A stretch of DNA of 64,000 nucleotides from Pomphorhynchus laevis (Eukaryota; Acanthocephala; Palaeacanthocephala; Echinorhynchida; Pomphorhynchidae). Positions 11,021 to 22,830 of the stretch are shown here, piece after piece. The DNA is taken from the NCBI GenBank assembly GCA_012934845.2, contig WNNJ02003236.1:41858-105857 (forward strand). Reading direction: 5' to 3'. The position numbers were made by a program, and so were the translations under genes. Within the stretch, counting starts at the first letter, position 1, and every line of letters starts with the position of its first letter. A model generated the notes under the pieces. It was not told the origin of the DNA, did not search any database, and saw nothing but the letters and a program-made list of their open reading frames with translations.

Positions 11021-11526
11021 TCGATATATAATCGATAACTAGGCTATGAAGGATAACATTTATTTATTTAAAGTACAAACTTTTCGGATCTATGTTATCG
11101 TTCTTCAGTGTCCTTTTTTCTATCTTATAAGCATTCCTTATATATATATGAAATAGAATTAATGTCTAAATTTAAAAAATTCGACCAGGATCAATTTGGC
11201 GAATGTACTTTATGAAAACGACTTGTGAAAACGATTTTTGCACCTCCAAAAATATGATTATAAAAAATATGATACATATTTTCATACAAAAATTTATTTT
11301 TGTGTTTTTATCTACAATTCATAATGCAATTAATTAAATTTAAAAGCATACTATAAATATCGTTCAGAATTACATTCGGGTCAAAATTAAGTAGACCTAA
11401 AAGCGTTAGAGATTATAAATACAATCCTTTGAAGAGGGCTGCTCTATTATTTAATACAGTACTTGCCTTTGCAAAGAAATGATGTGCTGTTTGTCAGTTT
11501 TTATTCTCCTGACTCCCATTATAACT

Positions 11527-11570
11527 ATTCCGTGTGGTAGTAGCATTATATAGCTACTACCACACGGAAT
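11527..11570. repeat. Perfect 18-bp hairpin
   Basis: Arms ATTCCGTGTGGTAGTAGC (11527-11544) and complement (11553-11570), loop ATTATATA. Confidence 0.75.
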
Positions 11571-13330
11571 ATAATCACCGGGATAGTATATAATACATCT
11601 TATAGTAGCATAGCATTACCAAGCATTTGATACTTTATTAAATTGAATCACGTCTAATATCCTCGGGTGAGAATATTTTACAAATAAATGTTTTTTATTC
11701 GGTTGTAATTTGAAAACCAAATTCCCATTGAACAGTACAATATTTTAAACATTTTGACAAATAGCCTTATAATGTATTACTTTAATAAAACAGGCTATCT
11801 AATGTATTAGAAGGCCTAAAATGACTTAGCCATGCCGATAACTAATTCACATGAGGATCTTGGTATTTGGATATAAACTTTTAAAAAGTTGTCTGCCCAC
11901 CGGCTGTGTCCAGAGGTTAAAAAATATGTGACCGAATTTATCGACCTTCGCTTATAAACAATAATTTCTTTTACTATGAGATCATATAATAGTATATTAT
12001 TAATATACCTGTCAGACATCGTGATGTCAGACATATCGGCCTTGTAAAACAGGGCGTGCGACACTCCATGTTACTATAATTATAAGCTTTGCTCCATCAT
12101 AAAAGAAGTGTTTCTATTGGAATTCAAATTGACAATATGCGACGTTTTTTAACATCAGTTTTATTGAATTTGCGATTGATGACGAAAATCCGATATTCAC
12201 TGCTGTAACATCATTTCTTTAAGTTCAATGAAAACATATCTGTATCATGTTGACTTGCTTAACATGTAATATACTAAAATGACATTGATCGTATATGTTG
12301 ACGATTTGTTTAATTAAATATTCCCAATTTGTGTGAATTTTCCTACATCAATTCCCAAAGGACCCCACTATATTACGAGGTTTAAGTTTACCATATATGT
12401 TTGACGTTATATATGATATTTGATCAGCCAAGTCAGGGTAATAACTTTAATGTCTAATTTTAAGCCAATCTTAATAAAAATTGAATCAGTCTATCGGAAA
12501 TCATGTTCAATCGACGAATATGGCGGCAAATATATTCCGAAATGATGATATTCGATGCAATGTCCTGAAATTTAACGATGTTGAGACTAATAGCAACTCT
12601 AAGCATAATCAGATAGGCAATTGTACCCGATAAACCGAGCATATTCCATACAAGTGCAAGATCACATAGAGCTACTTTCGCATAATTTGAGCAATACTTA
12701 TAGTGACTGCTTTAGAGACTAATAAGATTTCAACATCGATTATGCAAAAACAGCGAGTAACTTTTGATCGATCAAGCTGTGTGATATTCGCTAATATATC
12801 TGACTCAACTTCTACTCGAGTATATCTGAAATGAGTTCATTTCCGTAGTCGTGAAGGTGAAAACATCAGTTTGTTAAAAATGATTATCACATCATCTGAA
12901 GAAGCTTCGATTTTACTTTCACGTGGCATAATGTTAAAGGGTCGTAACGTTCACATATTAAGCAATTTATAAGGCAATGAAAACAAAAGTCTTGCGAAGG
13001 CTAAAAAGAAATACAAGAGCGTTAAGCCTCTGGAGAAATAAACCTTTGCATACGGGATTTTCAGATGGAACCCCATGAAGCATGGGGTTCATGTTTCATG
13101 TTCATGTACATGAAACATGAACATGGGGTTGAATTTCATGCTTATGGGGTTCCACCCAACCCCATGTTCAGTGGAACCCCGTCTGCCTTACCGTGAATCG
13201 AGATAATTATGAATGTCAGTTAATTTTAAAGAAGTCAGTCAATCAGGTGACTTAAAAATGCGTGCTACCTCTCATTCAATCTTGGTTATTCTAACTTGCG
13301 CGGCTTACTTTGTAACTTAGATGAGTTTCG
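11571..13330. other. No gene recognised; one CATG-rich hairpin
   Basis: No coding or RNA gene found. At 13088-13121 a 13-bp perfect hairpin (TTCATGTTTCATG and its complement) lies in a GGGGTT/CATG-rich patch spanning about 13060-13185. Confidence 0.45.
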
Positions 13331-15375
13331 ATGCTGTGTGAAGTCATCAAATTATATTGTTTTTGCAATTCTGAAACTTGGCTCCATTATAGTATCATTA
13401 AAAGTCTAGTTAGAGTATATAGTTATCGTTTTATTCATGTAGACAGAGCACCGCATCGTATGGGTTATGGAGTTGCTTTCCACATTAAATCTAACATCAC
13501 TGTGAATATTGTTACGGACACTTTAATTCGTGTAAAACTTTTGAACTTTTATTTGCAAGTTTGTCAGTAGTACATGAACAGTTCACTCTTGGTGTTCTAT
13601 ATCAAATGCATCAAGTTACGGTCTGGACGAGAAATTTCGTGTTTTAGTAAAACGTGCATTAAATGGTACTAATTTTTGCATTTTAGTCGAGGACTTTAAC
13701 ATTCCCTGAGCAGGTCGGATGTTCAGCTGATGAGAAACTTTGGAAATTTATAGGTGAAGTACTTCAATTTATACAGCATATGAATTTTTCCATGAGGTTA
13801 CCTTCCACACATTCTTCAGTTCTCGATATTATCGTTTCACGGACGATTAACTACATATATAACCTTTGCTTTGAAGCTCCAATCGAGGCAGTGATCACTG
13901 CGTTTTAAGGTTTATTGTTAATATACAAGGTAGTCGAATAGGCAACGACGCTGAGCCTGTATTATCAAAGCGCATGTAGCATGCATCGTGTGAAGGAATC
14001 TCATCTTTTAGAATATGCGTCATGTAACGTTTGGCAATTCTAGTTACGATGTTAATAAACGTTGACAGTCAATTCGAGAATTATAATAATGATATCAAAT
14101 CATTTCGTTTCAAGAAAACAAATATTGCAGGAATCCACGAATTGATCAGGCTAATTAATTAGGTAAGGTGAAATATCATCTGAACCAGAAGAGCCAAATC
14201 GGTTAAGCCTAGTGATTAGGTGCAATATTTCAGATGCACTGATTGGCTTAACGAGATTCTGAGTAATATTGTGAATGGGATACCATTTTAAAGAGTAATT
14301 TCATTTCGTTTCAAGAAAACAAATATTGCCGTATAAACGAACTAAACCAGCACGGTTCGATGACGAATTGAAGACACTAATTAAGTATAGTAATGCATTA
14401 TACGGACAATATCGTTTAGGTCCGTTATTTCGATCGGCATACAGTGCCTGTCGCAATCAGTAAATCAGAGCTCAATTTCGTAAGCACATAATCAAAGGAT
14501 GTAAAATAACTGATTCGATTAATTCAACCCCAAAATATATTTTGGTCATATATTCGCGGAAATAAGTGTACAAGGCCTCTTATATCGTCTTTAAAGTGTG
14601 ATAACCAGCTTGCTGATTTGAAGGCATATAATTCGGAAGCATTCACAGAATCTTTTATGCTCGGTGTAAATAACTCTACTATTAAACAGTGAGAATATTA
14701 GAAAAGAAAGCACGTTCATGTATAGGCGTTTTGTAGTTTCGCAATCTTCTGTCTATGCAGGGCTGGCTCGATTATCGAAACTCATCTCCTGGTCCTGATT
14801 CGTTCTTTAAAATCCGTGCTAGCCTCGGTATTCACCTAATTGTTTCAAATGTCAATTGATAAATGCGAGGCTTTTAAGAATGACATGTACAATCCTAAAC
14901 ATTATAGACCTGTGAGCTTAACAAGTGTTGGTAGTAAAATTTTTGAACGCCCTATCTATAAATATGTAGAGCACTTATTGCGCCAGTCGAACCAACTAGA
15001 TCCACATCAGTATAGATTCACCGTTGGAAGATCGTGCTTATTTAATTTACTTTGTGCTAGAGAAGCATGGGTCAATGAAGTGTCTAATGATTATGCAGTT
15101 GATTATGTCTTTATTGACTTTAGTAGAGAATTCGACCGTATACATCATGAAAATCTTATCAAAGTGCATGTATACTGTAATATAGATCTAATAGTCGTTA
15201 ATTGGCTTTACATTTCTCACGAAGTCTTCTTATCGTGCTTGTATGAGATCAAGCCTTGTCATCACCTCGTTCAGTTGCATCAAGTGTACATCAATGTACT
15301 GTTTTTGGCCCATGACTTTTAATATCTACCTAAATACGTTGATAAAACAATTGCATTGTCCGTATTCCGCTTTTG
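13331..15375 (+). mobile_element. CR1-like LINE, fragment I (endonuclease and RT pieces)
   Basis: 13331-13530 encodes remnants of the apurinic-like endonuclease (ETWLHY, then GYGVAFHIKSN). The linker lies around 13900-14640. 14840-15322 encodes RT: HYRPVSLTSVGSKIFERPI (finger motif), HQYRFTVGRSC, and motif A as DYVFIDFSREFDR. After it the frame carries a worn motif B/C region (VFGP, YSAFAEN) up to about 15375, where fragment II begins with its own endonuclease. Several internal stops and frame changes show it is dead. The 3' end of ORF2 is missing, so the copy was interrupted or truncated by the next. Confidence 0.8.
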
Positions 15376-17990
15376 CCGAAAATCTCGAATGCTGTTTTTC
15401 ATTGAAACCTGGTTGAATTGTAATATTCTGGATTCCGAAATCGGTATTCACGGTTATACGATAGTTCGCTGAGATCGAAAAATCTCTAGAGGTGGCGGTG
15501 TAGCTGATTATATACGTGACAATCTTGCTTATAACGTAATAGAGTCATATTTTGACGATTATGGAAATAAGCTTTTGTGGATTGATGTGACGGAGGAACG
15601 AGGTGAAGTCTATCGCGTTTGTATTGTTTATCGTAGTCCTCGTTCAAAAACACTACTCATCATCAAGTCGTTGAACCATCACTGTTCCGACGATGTGGAT
15701 ACCTTAATCTGCGGAGATCTTAACACTCCAAATATCGATTGGGTCTCTTATACCGCGATCCAGGGGTGTGATGAAGAATCATTAGCCTTACTTGATGTAT
15801 TCAATGAGCTCACACTGCTAGCTTGTCCATTGTAATACTCGTATCCGTAATAAAAGTCATTCCCTGCTAGATTTATGCATATGTTCCAATGATTATGTCG
15901 TTGAGTCATTAAGCTGCGGTCCGCCATTAGGCTCCAGAAATCACTGCACTTTACGGATCATCCTACCTGGTCATATTTCGCGTCTGGTCAATTTTAAGAA
16001 AACGATTGGTGTTATGAATGCGGATTACGATACAATTGGTGAAATGATAAGTCTAGTAAGATGGCCTTGTGCTAGAACAGTCGGTGTTTATGTGGCCTGG
16101 TCGTTCCTCCACACAATATTAATTAATCTACTTCACGCCTTTTCACCATGCGTAACACGTAAATTACAATCCTCCAAACCCAAATGGTTTGACAGTGAGT
16201 TGAAGCGAGCTGTCAGAGAACGTGATCATGCATTCCTACTATTTAAGCGTGAACTCGGATCCTTCAGATTTTATACTACCATTCGCAACAGAGTGACTTC
16301 TCTTAAACGTTAGAAGAAGCATCAATTCATTGCTGTCATATGTTCCTTGTCTCATATTTATCGAAAGACTTTTATAACTACTTAGCAACCGTAAGAGAGT
16401 ATCGTCGTCAATTAACTGTTTTGTTGATGATGAGCGAAAATCGGTTTATCCTATTTATATTACCAATATCCCTGCCAAAAACTTTTGTCTCACTCGCAAT
16501 CGATTTCCCTATGTGATTATAACATTACGATATGCAATTCTTCTCTCCGGAACTATGATTTTAACCTCTACTGTGACCCGCTCGATGTTTTTAATATCTT
16601 ATTGAAGCTACCGGCTAAAAATAGTTCAGGTCATGATGGTATTCCTAGTATATTATTACGCAAGGTTGCATCGAATATATATCTTCAGCTTTTTTATATT
16701 TACTACTGGTCCTTGAGAACTGGCATAGTCCCAGATATGTGGGAGAGTGCATTAGTCATTCCAGTTTTCAAAAAGGGGGATAAGGTAAATCCTCAAAATT
16801 ATCGGCTAATAAGGTTCACGTGTATTGCTTGCAAGGTGATGGAGAAACTTATCCTGAGGTATCTCATTTGGACAAATTTAATATTTTGTCTAATAAACAG
16901 CATGGTTTTAGAAAACATCACTCCACTTCAACTAATCTAACATTAGCTCGCGAAAGCTGGGCCGGTTTTGTCGAACAGGGGTGCCGGTTGATGTCGTCTT
17001 TGTTGATTTGTTCAACAACTTTTGGTCGGGTCGTTCATCCAATTTTACTGTAGAAACTTGGAAATTACGGATTCTCAAAGCACGTTTGTCTCTGAATACG
17101 TGAATTCTTGAGTAGACGTACCTTTGCTTGCGAGTTGGTGAGTATCTTTCTGAATGGTTTTATCTCACTCAAGGTGTTCCTCAAGGCTGTATCCTTAGTC
17201 CCACTTTGTTTAATATCTTCATCAACGAAATCGCTGAAAATGTTACATGCCAGTGCCTATCATACGCTGATGACATGAAACTGTGGTGCCCTTTATTTCG
17301 TGGTTGTTCTAGCTCTCCCCTACTACAATCAGATTTGGATAAAGTTAGTAGTTGGTGTTTATCACACGGCTTAATAATCAATGTTAATAAATGTCGACAT
17401 ACGAGAATTGGTCAATCCCGATTACCTTCCCTTTCTTACGGCATTGAAAAATGCCGTAGAATTTTAGGATTTCTTCATCGAAACGTTGGACGATTTGAGC
17501 CAAAGGCTTTATGCATTGTATATTCGAGTCTCTTAAAATCACATATGCTCTATGCATCTCACGCGACACACCCTCAACTGAAATCGGAATTGAGTGAATT
17601 CGACAACATTTTGAGAAGAGTCACACACTTGGTTCCGGCAATTCGCTCCATTCCTTATCCACTTAGACTAGAGGCGTTGGGTATAAGATCTTTTGAATGC
17701 GATCTGTTGATTGCAGATCTTACACTAGTGTGGATGTCGCTGCGCGTGCCTAATCACCCGTGTAAGCAACTGTTCTGTCTTCGTGAATCATCAATGTTAA
17801 GTGGACACGAGCTATGTTTGAAGCATCGCTCAAAGCACTGAACAAATTGTACGACAGTTATGGATCGCGTCTGTAAACGATGAAATGGATTATCACCTGG
17901 TGTGATCAACAGCTCTTTTGATGTGCAATTCAAAGAACGCCTAAAGCTTGATCTCGTGAACTCTTGATGTTTTTTTGTTTTTTTTTTTCT
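15376..17990 (+). mobile_element. CR1-like LINE, fragment II (near-complete ORF2)
   Basis: Most complete of the three. Endonuclease: FFIETWLN near 15390, GYTIVR near 15450, GGGVADYIRDNLAYN near 15500, then VYRSP and LICGDLNTPNIDW (15575-15835). Linker with KPKWFDSELKRAVRERDHAF at about 16180. RT: SGHDGIPSILLRKVASN, VIPVFKKGDKVNPQNYR, a frame-shifted motif A (DVVFVDL near 16995), motif B LTQGVPQGCILSPTLFN, motif C LSYADDMKLW (about 17265). The C-terminal domain runs to about 17841, with a tail near 17920 (FDVQFKERLKLDLVNS). A T-rich stretch at 17970-17990 ends it. At least three frame breaks or stops: near 15470, 15835-16010 and 16940-17130. ORF1 is absent. Confidence 0.85.
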
Positions 17991-18049
17991 GTTTTATTTT
18001 GTTCGATGTGATGCTTCCTTACAAGCTTCTGCTCTCTTGAAAGTCGACA

Positions 18050-19195
18050 TCTAATAATGACCTAAAGCAGCATGTCCATGAATTCACACGAATAAAAAAC
18101 GAGTCCACATCACTTATGAACTTATGTCTATGAAAACACATCAGTGACGTCAAATACATCCACTTTAGACCTCCCTTAGGATTCAGCGATCATCTCGTGC
18201 TAATTATAGAACTGACTGTTCCAAAGACCCTCAAGGATCCAGTGCTGCTTGTTTTCCAGGATAAACGTGTACAAAACTGAGTACGCCACTATTGCCGCAC
18301 TTTTGTCATATCATCAGTAGTTAGATCTATTTTCCGTATGCGTAACAATGGCATGGAACGACCTTTTGAGACGTGCTCGACACCTGATTAATATATTTTC
18401 ACCTACCATTAACGTAAATACGAAATCAACGCAAGCAACTCAGTGGTTCGTATACTCTGTAAGACAGGTAATCAAAAAACGTAACATGGCATTTCGCAAA
18501 TACAGAACTGGGCATGACACTTTAGAGGCTTACAGAGAAGCTCGAAACTACGAAACGTCAATAAAACGTAATGAACAATGGATATTCCTGAATAATCTGT
18601 TCCCAAATTCGCATTCACCCAAAGCGATTCTATTCATTTGTAACCAAGCAGTGCAAAACGAGTCACGCTCAACTACAGTGTATATTGGATGATGCGGACA
18701 ACTTGGTATGCGACCAAAAATCGATTGTTGATTTATTTGCAACCGAATTTGCAATTGCGAACCCGTCGTCCATCATATAGAAAGTAACGTTCGGACCTTT
18801 CGAAAGTAACACCTCAGCTAATCCTAAAAATAAATGCCTAAAAATTGTTCAACTGAACAATGTATTCTCAGAAGTAAGAAGACTTCCAAGAACTAATTCC
18901 TCTAGCATAGACAGCATACCGTCAATTGCCCTGCCTCGTCTGAAGAACCGCAATGGTGTGCCCGATCTATAAGAAAAGAAATAAATCTTGCTTATCGAAC
19001 TACCGTCCAATAAGCCTTGCATGCATATCTTTTAAACTCTTGGAGCGGATAGTGCTTGCTGAATTGGAGACATTCATCAACAGAAAGGGAATTATTAATA
19101 ATCAACAACATGGTTTCAGTAAACTAAGATCCTTTACGACAAACTTAGTCACCACGAAACACAGTTGGATATCATCGATCGTTTGATCGAGTAGA
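18050..19195 (+). mobile_element. CR1-like LINE, fragment III (endonuclease end to RT finger)
   Basis: Starts inside the endonuclease (RPPLGFSDHLVLI near 18170, with the SDH catalytic motif). Continues through the linker (RQVIKKRNMAFRKYRTG, 18460-18520) and the RT entrance (VCPIYKKRNKSCLSNYRPIS, 18953-19020; NNQQHGFSKLRSFTTNLV). It stops near 19195 before motif A. Same strand as fragments I and II. Dead, with several stops. Confidence 0.8.
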
Positions 19196-21240
19196 CCATT
19201 CAATCCTTATCGGTAAATTATATGACATTGAAGTGGACAAAATTATATGACACTGAACATATTTAGGGATTTGTCTTATAAATTAATAATACACGCTAGA
19301 ATTAGAGCGATTTTAAATATAATACAATGAAAATTTGTGTAATTCTATTCGATGACTCAACCGATGAACTACTTAAAACCGGTTGTAAGAAGGATTATGA
19401 CAGCAGGTCTTAAATGAATAAAACGTACCCAAATCAATATTTTTATAATTGGTGTATATAGTTATAATGAAATAGTTTTAAAACATTATAATTAAGCAAC
19501 AGCGAAATGTTGACCATATCTAAAAATTGGATTCTAATGTACCGACATATAAGGTTATTCAATTGGTATTTAAACCGCACGGTTCTGATTACAAAAGAAA
19601 ATAAAGGAACTATTGAACTATGGCATTTAGAAAATACACGTAATTATTGTAGTAAAGAGCATTAATTTAAGCATATTTTTTAAATCCTTTAATATTGCGA
19701 AATAATTACGAAATAATATGTTAATCCCTATATTACGAATAGTATTATAAATGACCGGCATATTTTCGACATATTTTGATGTATATGATGTTGAAATGTA
19801 TTATTGAGATGTGTATGCTTTGAACATAATCTTACGTAATGAAGTAATCTCAAATAAAGTGTATCAGGTTTACGTCATTGAAATTTTCATTCCGAATAAA
19901 ATACGAAACTGGTGATCATTGATTTTGGATTGATGTTAGCAATCAACTCTCTGCATCGTCAATAAATTGACTAGTTAGGTTTATCAAATATGTTAGTTAT
20001 TTAATAAAGAGTACATCAATGAGCACTATAAGTCAATATTTACATATATAATTTGTACTGTAAGCAAGGGTCATTACATTGCGATTCATATAATTCATAT
20101 TGGACATCATTTGTAAAAACACTAATTACATTTAATAAAGAGTTACATAAATTTGATGTTTACGTCGTTTCCTACTTTATTACAAATTATTGATTTAATC
20201 TTAGAAGAGGAGTATCCAATGTAAGCTAGCCAACGTTGTGAACACATAGAATTCAATGATACTGGGAGAGTTATCCGTTATTTGACCAGGTACGTAATCC
20301 AATTTTGATATTAACGATTTAATTACAAACTGAAAGCTTTTGTTTACCGTGCTTGGTATAAGATATAATAAATTGATGTAATCACTAACCAAAGATGGCT
20401 ACATTTAATTTTAATGCATATTTATTGTCGATAAAGTGGATATATATATCATCAACTACAAGAGTCTAATCTATCAATCTGAATTACCTAACTGCCAGCA
20501 GTAATAGTCAGACGGATATAGTTGTTAGGATAAGGTTCGATTGCTTTTGATTTTGATATCTAAATATCTTCCAGCATCCCTGCAACACACGAAACTCACC
20601 TACATTATCTTAGCTACACAAATTTTCCGCGTTCCATTATTTACATCAACACCGCAAGATCCTCATCCATTTCATCATAAATAGTGAAGGATAATTGCAC
20701 GTAGTATTTATCTCGTCCCGAATGAATGGTTCATCGACGTTCAACGGTTTCAGTTTTGATTAATCTTTATCGTGATTTATAGTTGCATAGGCACGAAAAT
20801 GTCAGAAATAGATGGCATTATGTTATTAAATTTCTATAACGAATTTATAAATTATTGAAATTCACTTTTAAAAATGTTCAATTGACGCAAACTATCCAAT
20901 ATAATTTATAAATATTACCTAAAGCTGTTAAAAGATACATAATTTCTCTTTTTATACATATTTTGTGCCGTTCGCACAATGGCGATGGGAAAAGTGCAAA
21001 TATTCATTTCATCAGAGAAATTTAGTAAGAAAATTATTTTTAAAAATAAAAAAATATTTTTGTGGACAATGGATGTTCTATTGTCCACAGATATATTTTG
21101 TGGACACAAAATATATTTTGTAGATTATGAATTGCTAGTAGTACATAAACCTCAGTGGTAAAATTGTCAATAACAGAAACGACTCTTCTAACTTTATACT
21201 GTCGGGAATAACATAATAGAATTCACTATTTAATATGTCA
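19196..21240. other. AT-rich DNA with one relic of the 9.6-kb motif
   Basis: No gene seen. On the minus strand 20460-20555 aligns with the 9.61-9.69 kb motif (GCAATCGAACCTTATCCTAA, then CTGCTGGCAGTTAGG), with boxes eroded. Confidence 0.45.
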
Positions 21241-21241
21241 C

Positions 21242-21575
21242 TTGGATGGCATCGTCTACGACAAAGAATTTTTCTTAAAACTGATAATAATACAAATTTA
21301 TTTAACGTGGCAAATGCGTACCAGCTGCACGCTTACAAGTCCTTTTAAGAAAAAATTAAACAGTCAAGCAGATAAATTGTTTAAATTGGATCGGATTTGG
21401 CGTTTAAAGCACGGCAGGGAAGTTGATTGGCGTATATGAATGGGCAGATGATTCCACGATAGAGGAGCAGCCACCAGGAAGGAGCGGAGTCCAAAGGAGG
21501 TAGAGTAGTTTGGGACATGTAAAAGAAGGGAATTACAGGAACGCAAGGAACAGTAAACATGACGAGAATTATCAA
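21242..21575 (-). mobile_element. LINE 3' fragment: C-terminus of an ORF2
   Basis: Minus strand encodes TSFGLRSFLVAAPLSWNHLP then IHIRQSTSLPCFKRQIRSNL. This is the conserved C-terminal signature (RSF.VAAP..WN.LP..IR...SL..FK..) found at the end of ORF2 in CR1/L2-like LINEs. Followed on its right by AGAATTATCAAGAAAAAGAA, shared with the copy at 22760. Severely 5'-truncated. Confidence 0.75.
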
Positions 21576-21654
21576 GAAAAAGAAAGTTGAGAAATTAAGG
21601 GGTATGATAAGTTACAAGGCAGAAAGTTACATGAGTTATAACTTATATGATAAG

Positions 21655-21840
21655 TTACATAAGTTACATGCTCCTCTTTTGTGGAATCATCTGCCCATTT
21701 ATATATGCCAATCAATCTCCCTGCTGTGCCGCAAACGCCAAATCCGATCATATTTAAACAATTTAAGTAATTTACCTGTATGACTTTTGATGTGTTTTTG
21801 TTAGTTAGTGGACTTATAAGCGTGCAGCTGGAACGCATTT
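21655..21840 (+). mobile_element. Inverted copy of the same LINE C-terminus
   Basis: Plus-strand APLLWNHLPIYICQSISLLC repeats the signature of 21.4 kb in opposite orientation, and GTGCAGCTGGAACGCATTTG near 21817 mirrors 21315-21335. Together they form an inverted duplication about 100 bp apart. Confidence 0.7.
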
Positions 21841-22499
21841 GCCCCTATTTAAGGGGCAAATGCGTACCCTTTCGGATGTCCATTCTATCATAAGCTAATG
21901 CTTTTAACAAACAACCGTCGATTCACATTACAACATATTAGGCACAGAATGCACACATCTATAAAATTAATCGATCTGTGTCGAAAAGAATAATCGGTAA
22001 ATCTCTAACCCAACTAATTCCTATTATGTCTACAAAACATCAGGTTTTAATCTTTAAACTCGTCTGGTAATAACTTATCTTATTATAGGGAAGCTTAAAT
22101 TACCAAGATTAAACTCGCCAGCTCGGCCAATTTGATGCTAAAAAGTGCGAGAAATTTTAATGTTGGCTGTTTTTCTTCATAAATTCAATACCGTTTATTT
22201 CCCTCCAACACTCAACACTAGCCACGTAAATAACATTTCTACGGTTTGTTTTTGCCTTCTAAATGGTCTTTCGATTCTGCGTGAGTCGTATCTATTGAAT
22301 TATCCGTACAATGATCTTTGAACTTAATCCTTAAAGTGGGCTTTTAGTTTGTTACTATTCCGCAAGATAAATAATTATTATATGTATGATTATGTATTAT
22401 ATGTATTATATGAGTATGATTGACGAGTAAAGAATCGGACAAACCAGCATCATTGACTGATAAGATATATATCACTATTCCGCAAGATAATAATACAAA

Positions 22500-22830
22500 T
22501 TTATTTAATGTGGCAAATGCGTACAAGCTGTACGCTTACAAGTCCACAAACAAAAATGAGAAAGTCAAGCAGTTAAATTGTTAAAATGGGATCGGATTTG
22601 TCGTTTAAAGCACTGCAGGGAAGTTGATTGGCGTATATGAATGGGCAGATGATTCCACGATAGAGGAGCAGCTACCAGGAAGGAGCGGAGTCCAAAGGAG
22701 GTAGAGTAGTTTGGGACATGTAAAAGAAGGGAATTACAGGAACGCAAGGAACAGTAAACATGACGAGAATTATCAAGAAAAAGAAGGTTGAGAAATTAAG
22801 GGGTATGATAAGTTACAAGGCGGAAAGCAA
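22500..22830 (-). mobile_element. Third copy of the LINE C-terminus
   Basis: Near-identical to 21290-21620, including ATAATACAAATTTATTTAA at its left and the AAGAAGGTTGAGAAATTAAG block at its right. Direct repeat of the first copy, about 1.2 kb apart. Confidence 0.75.
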
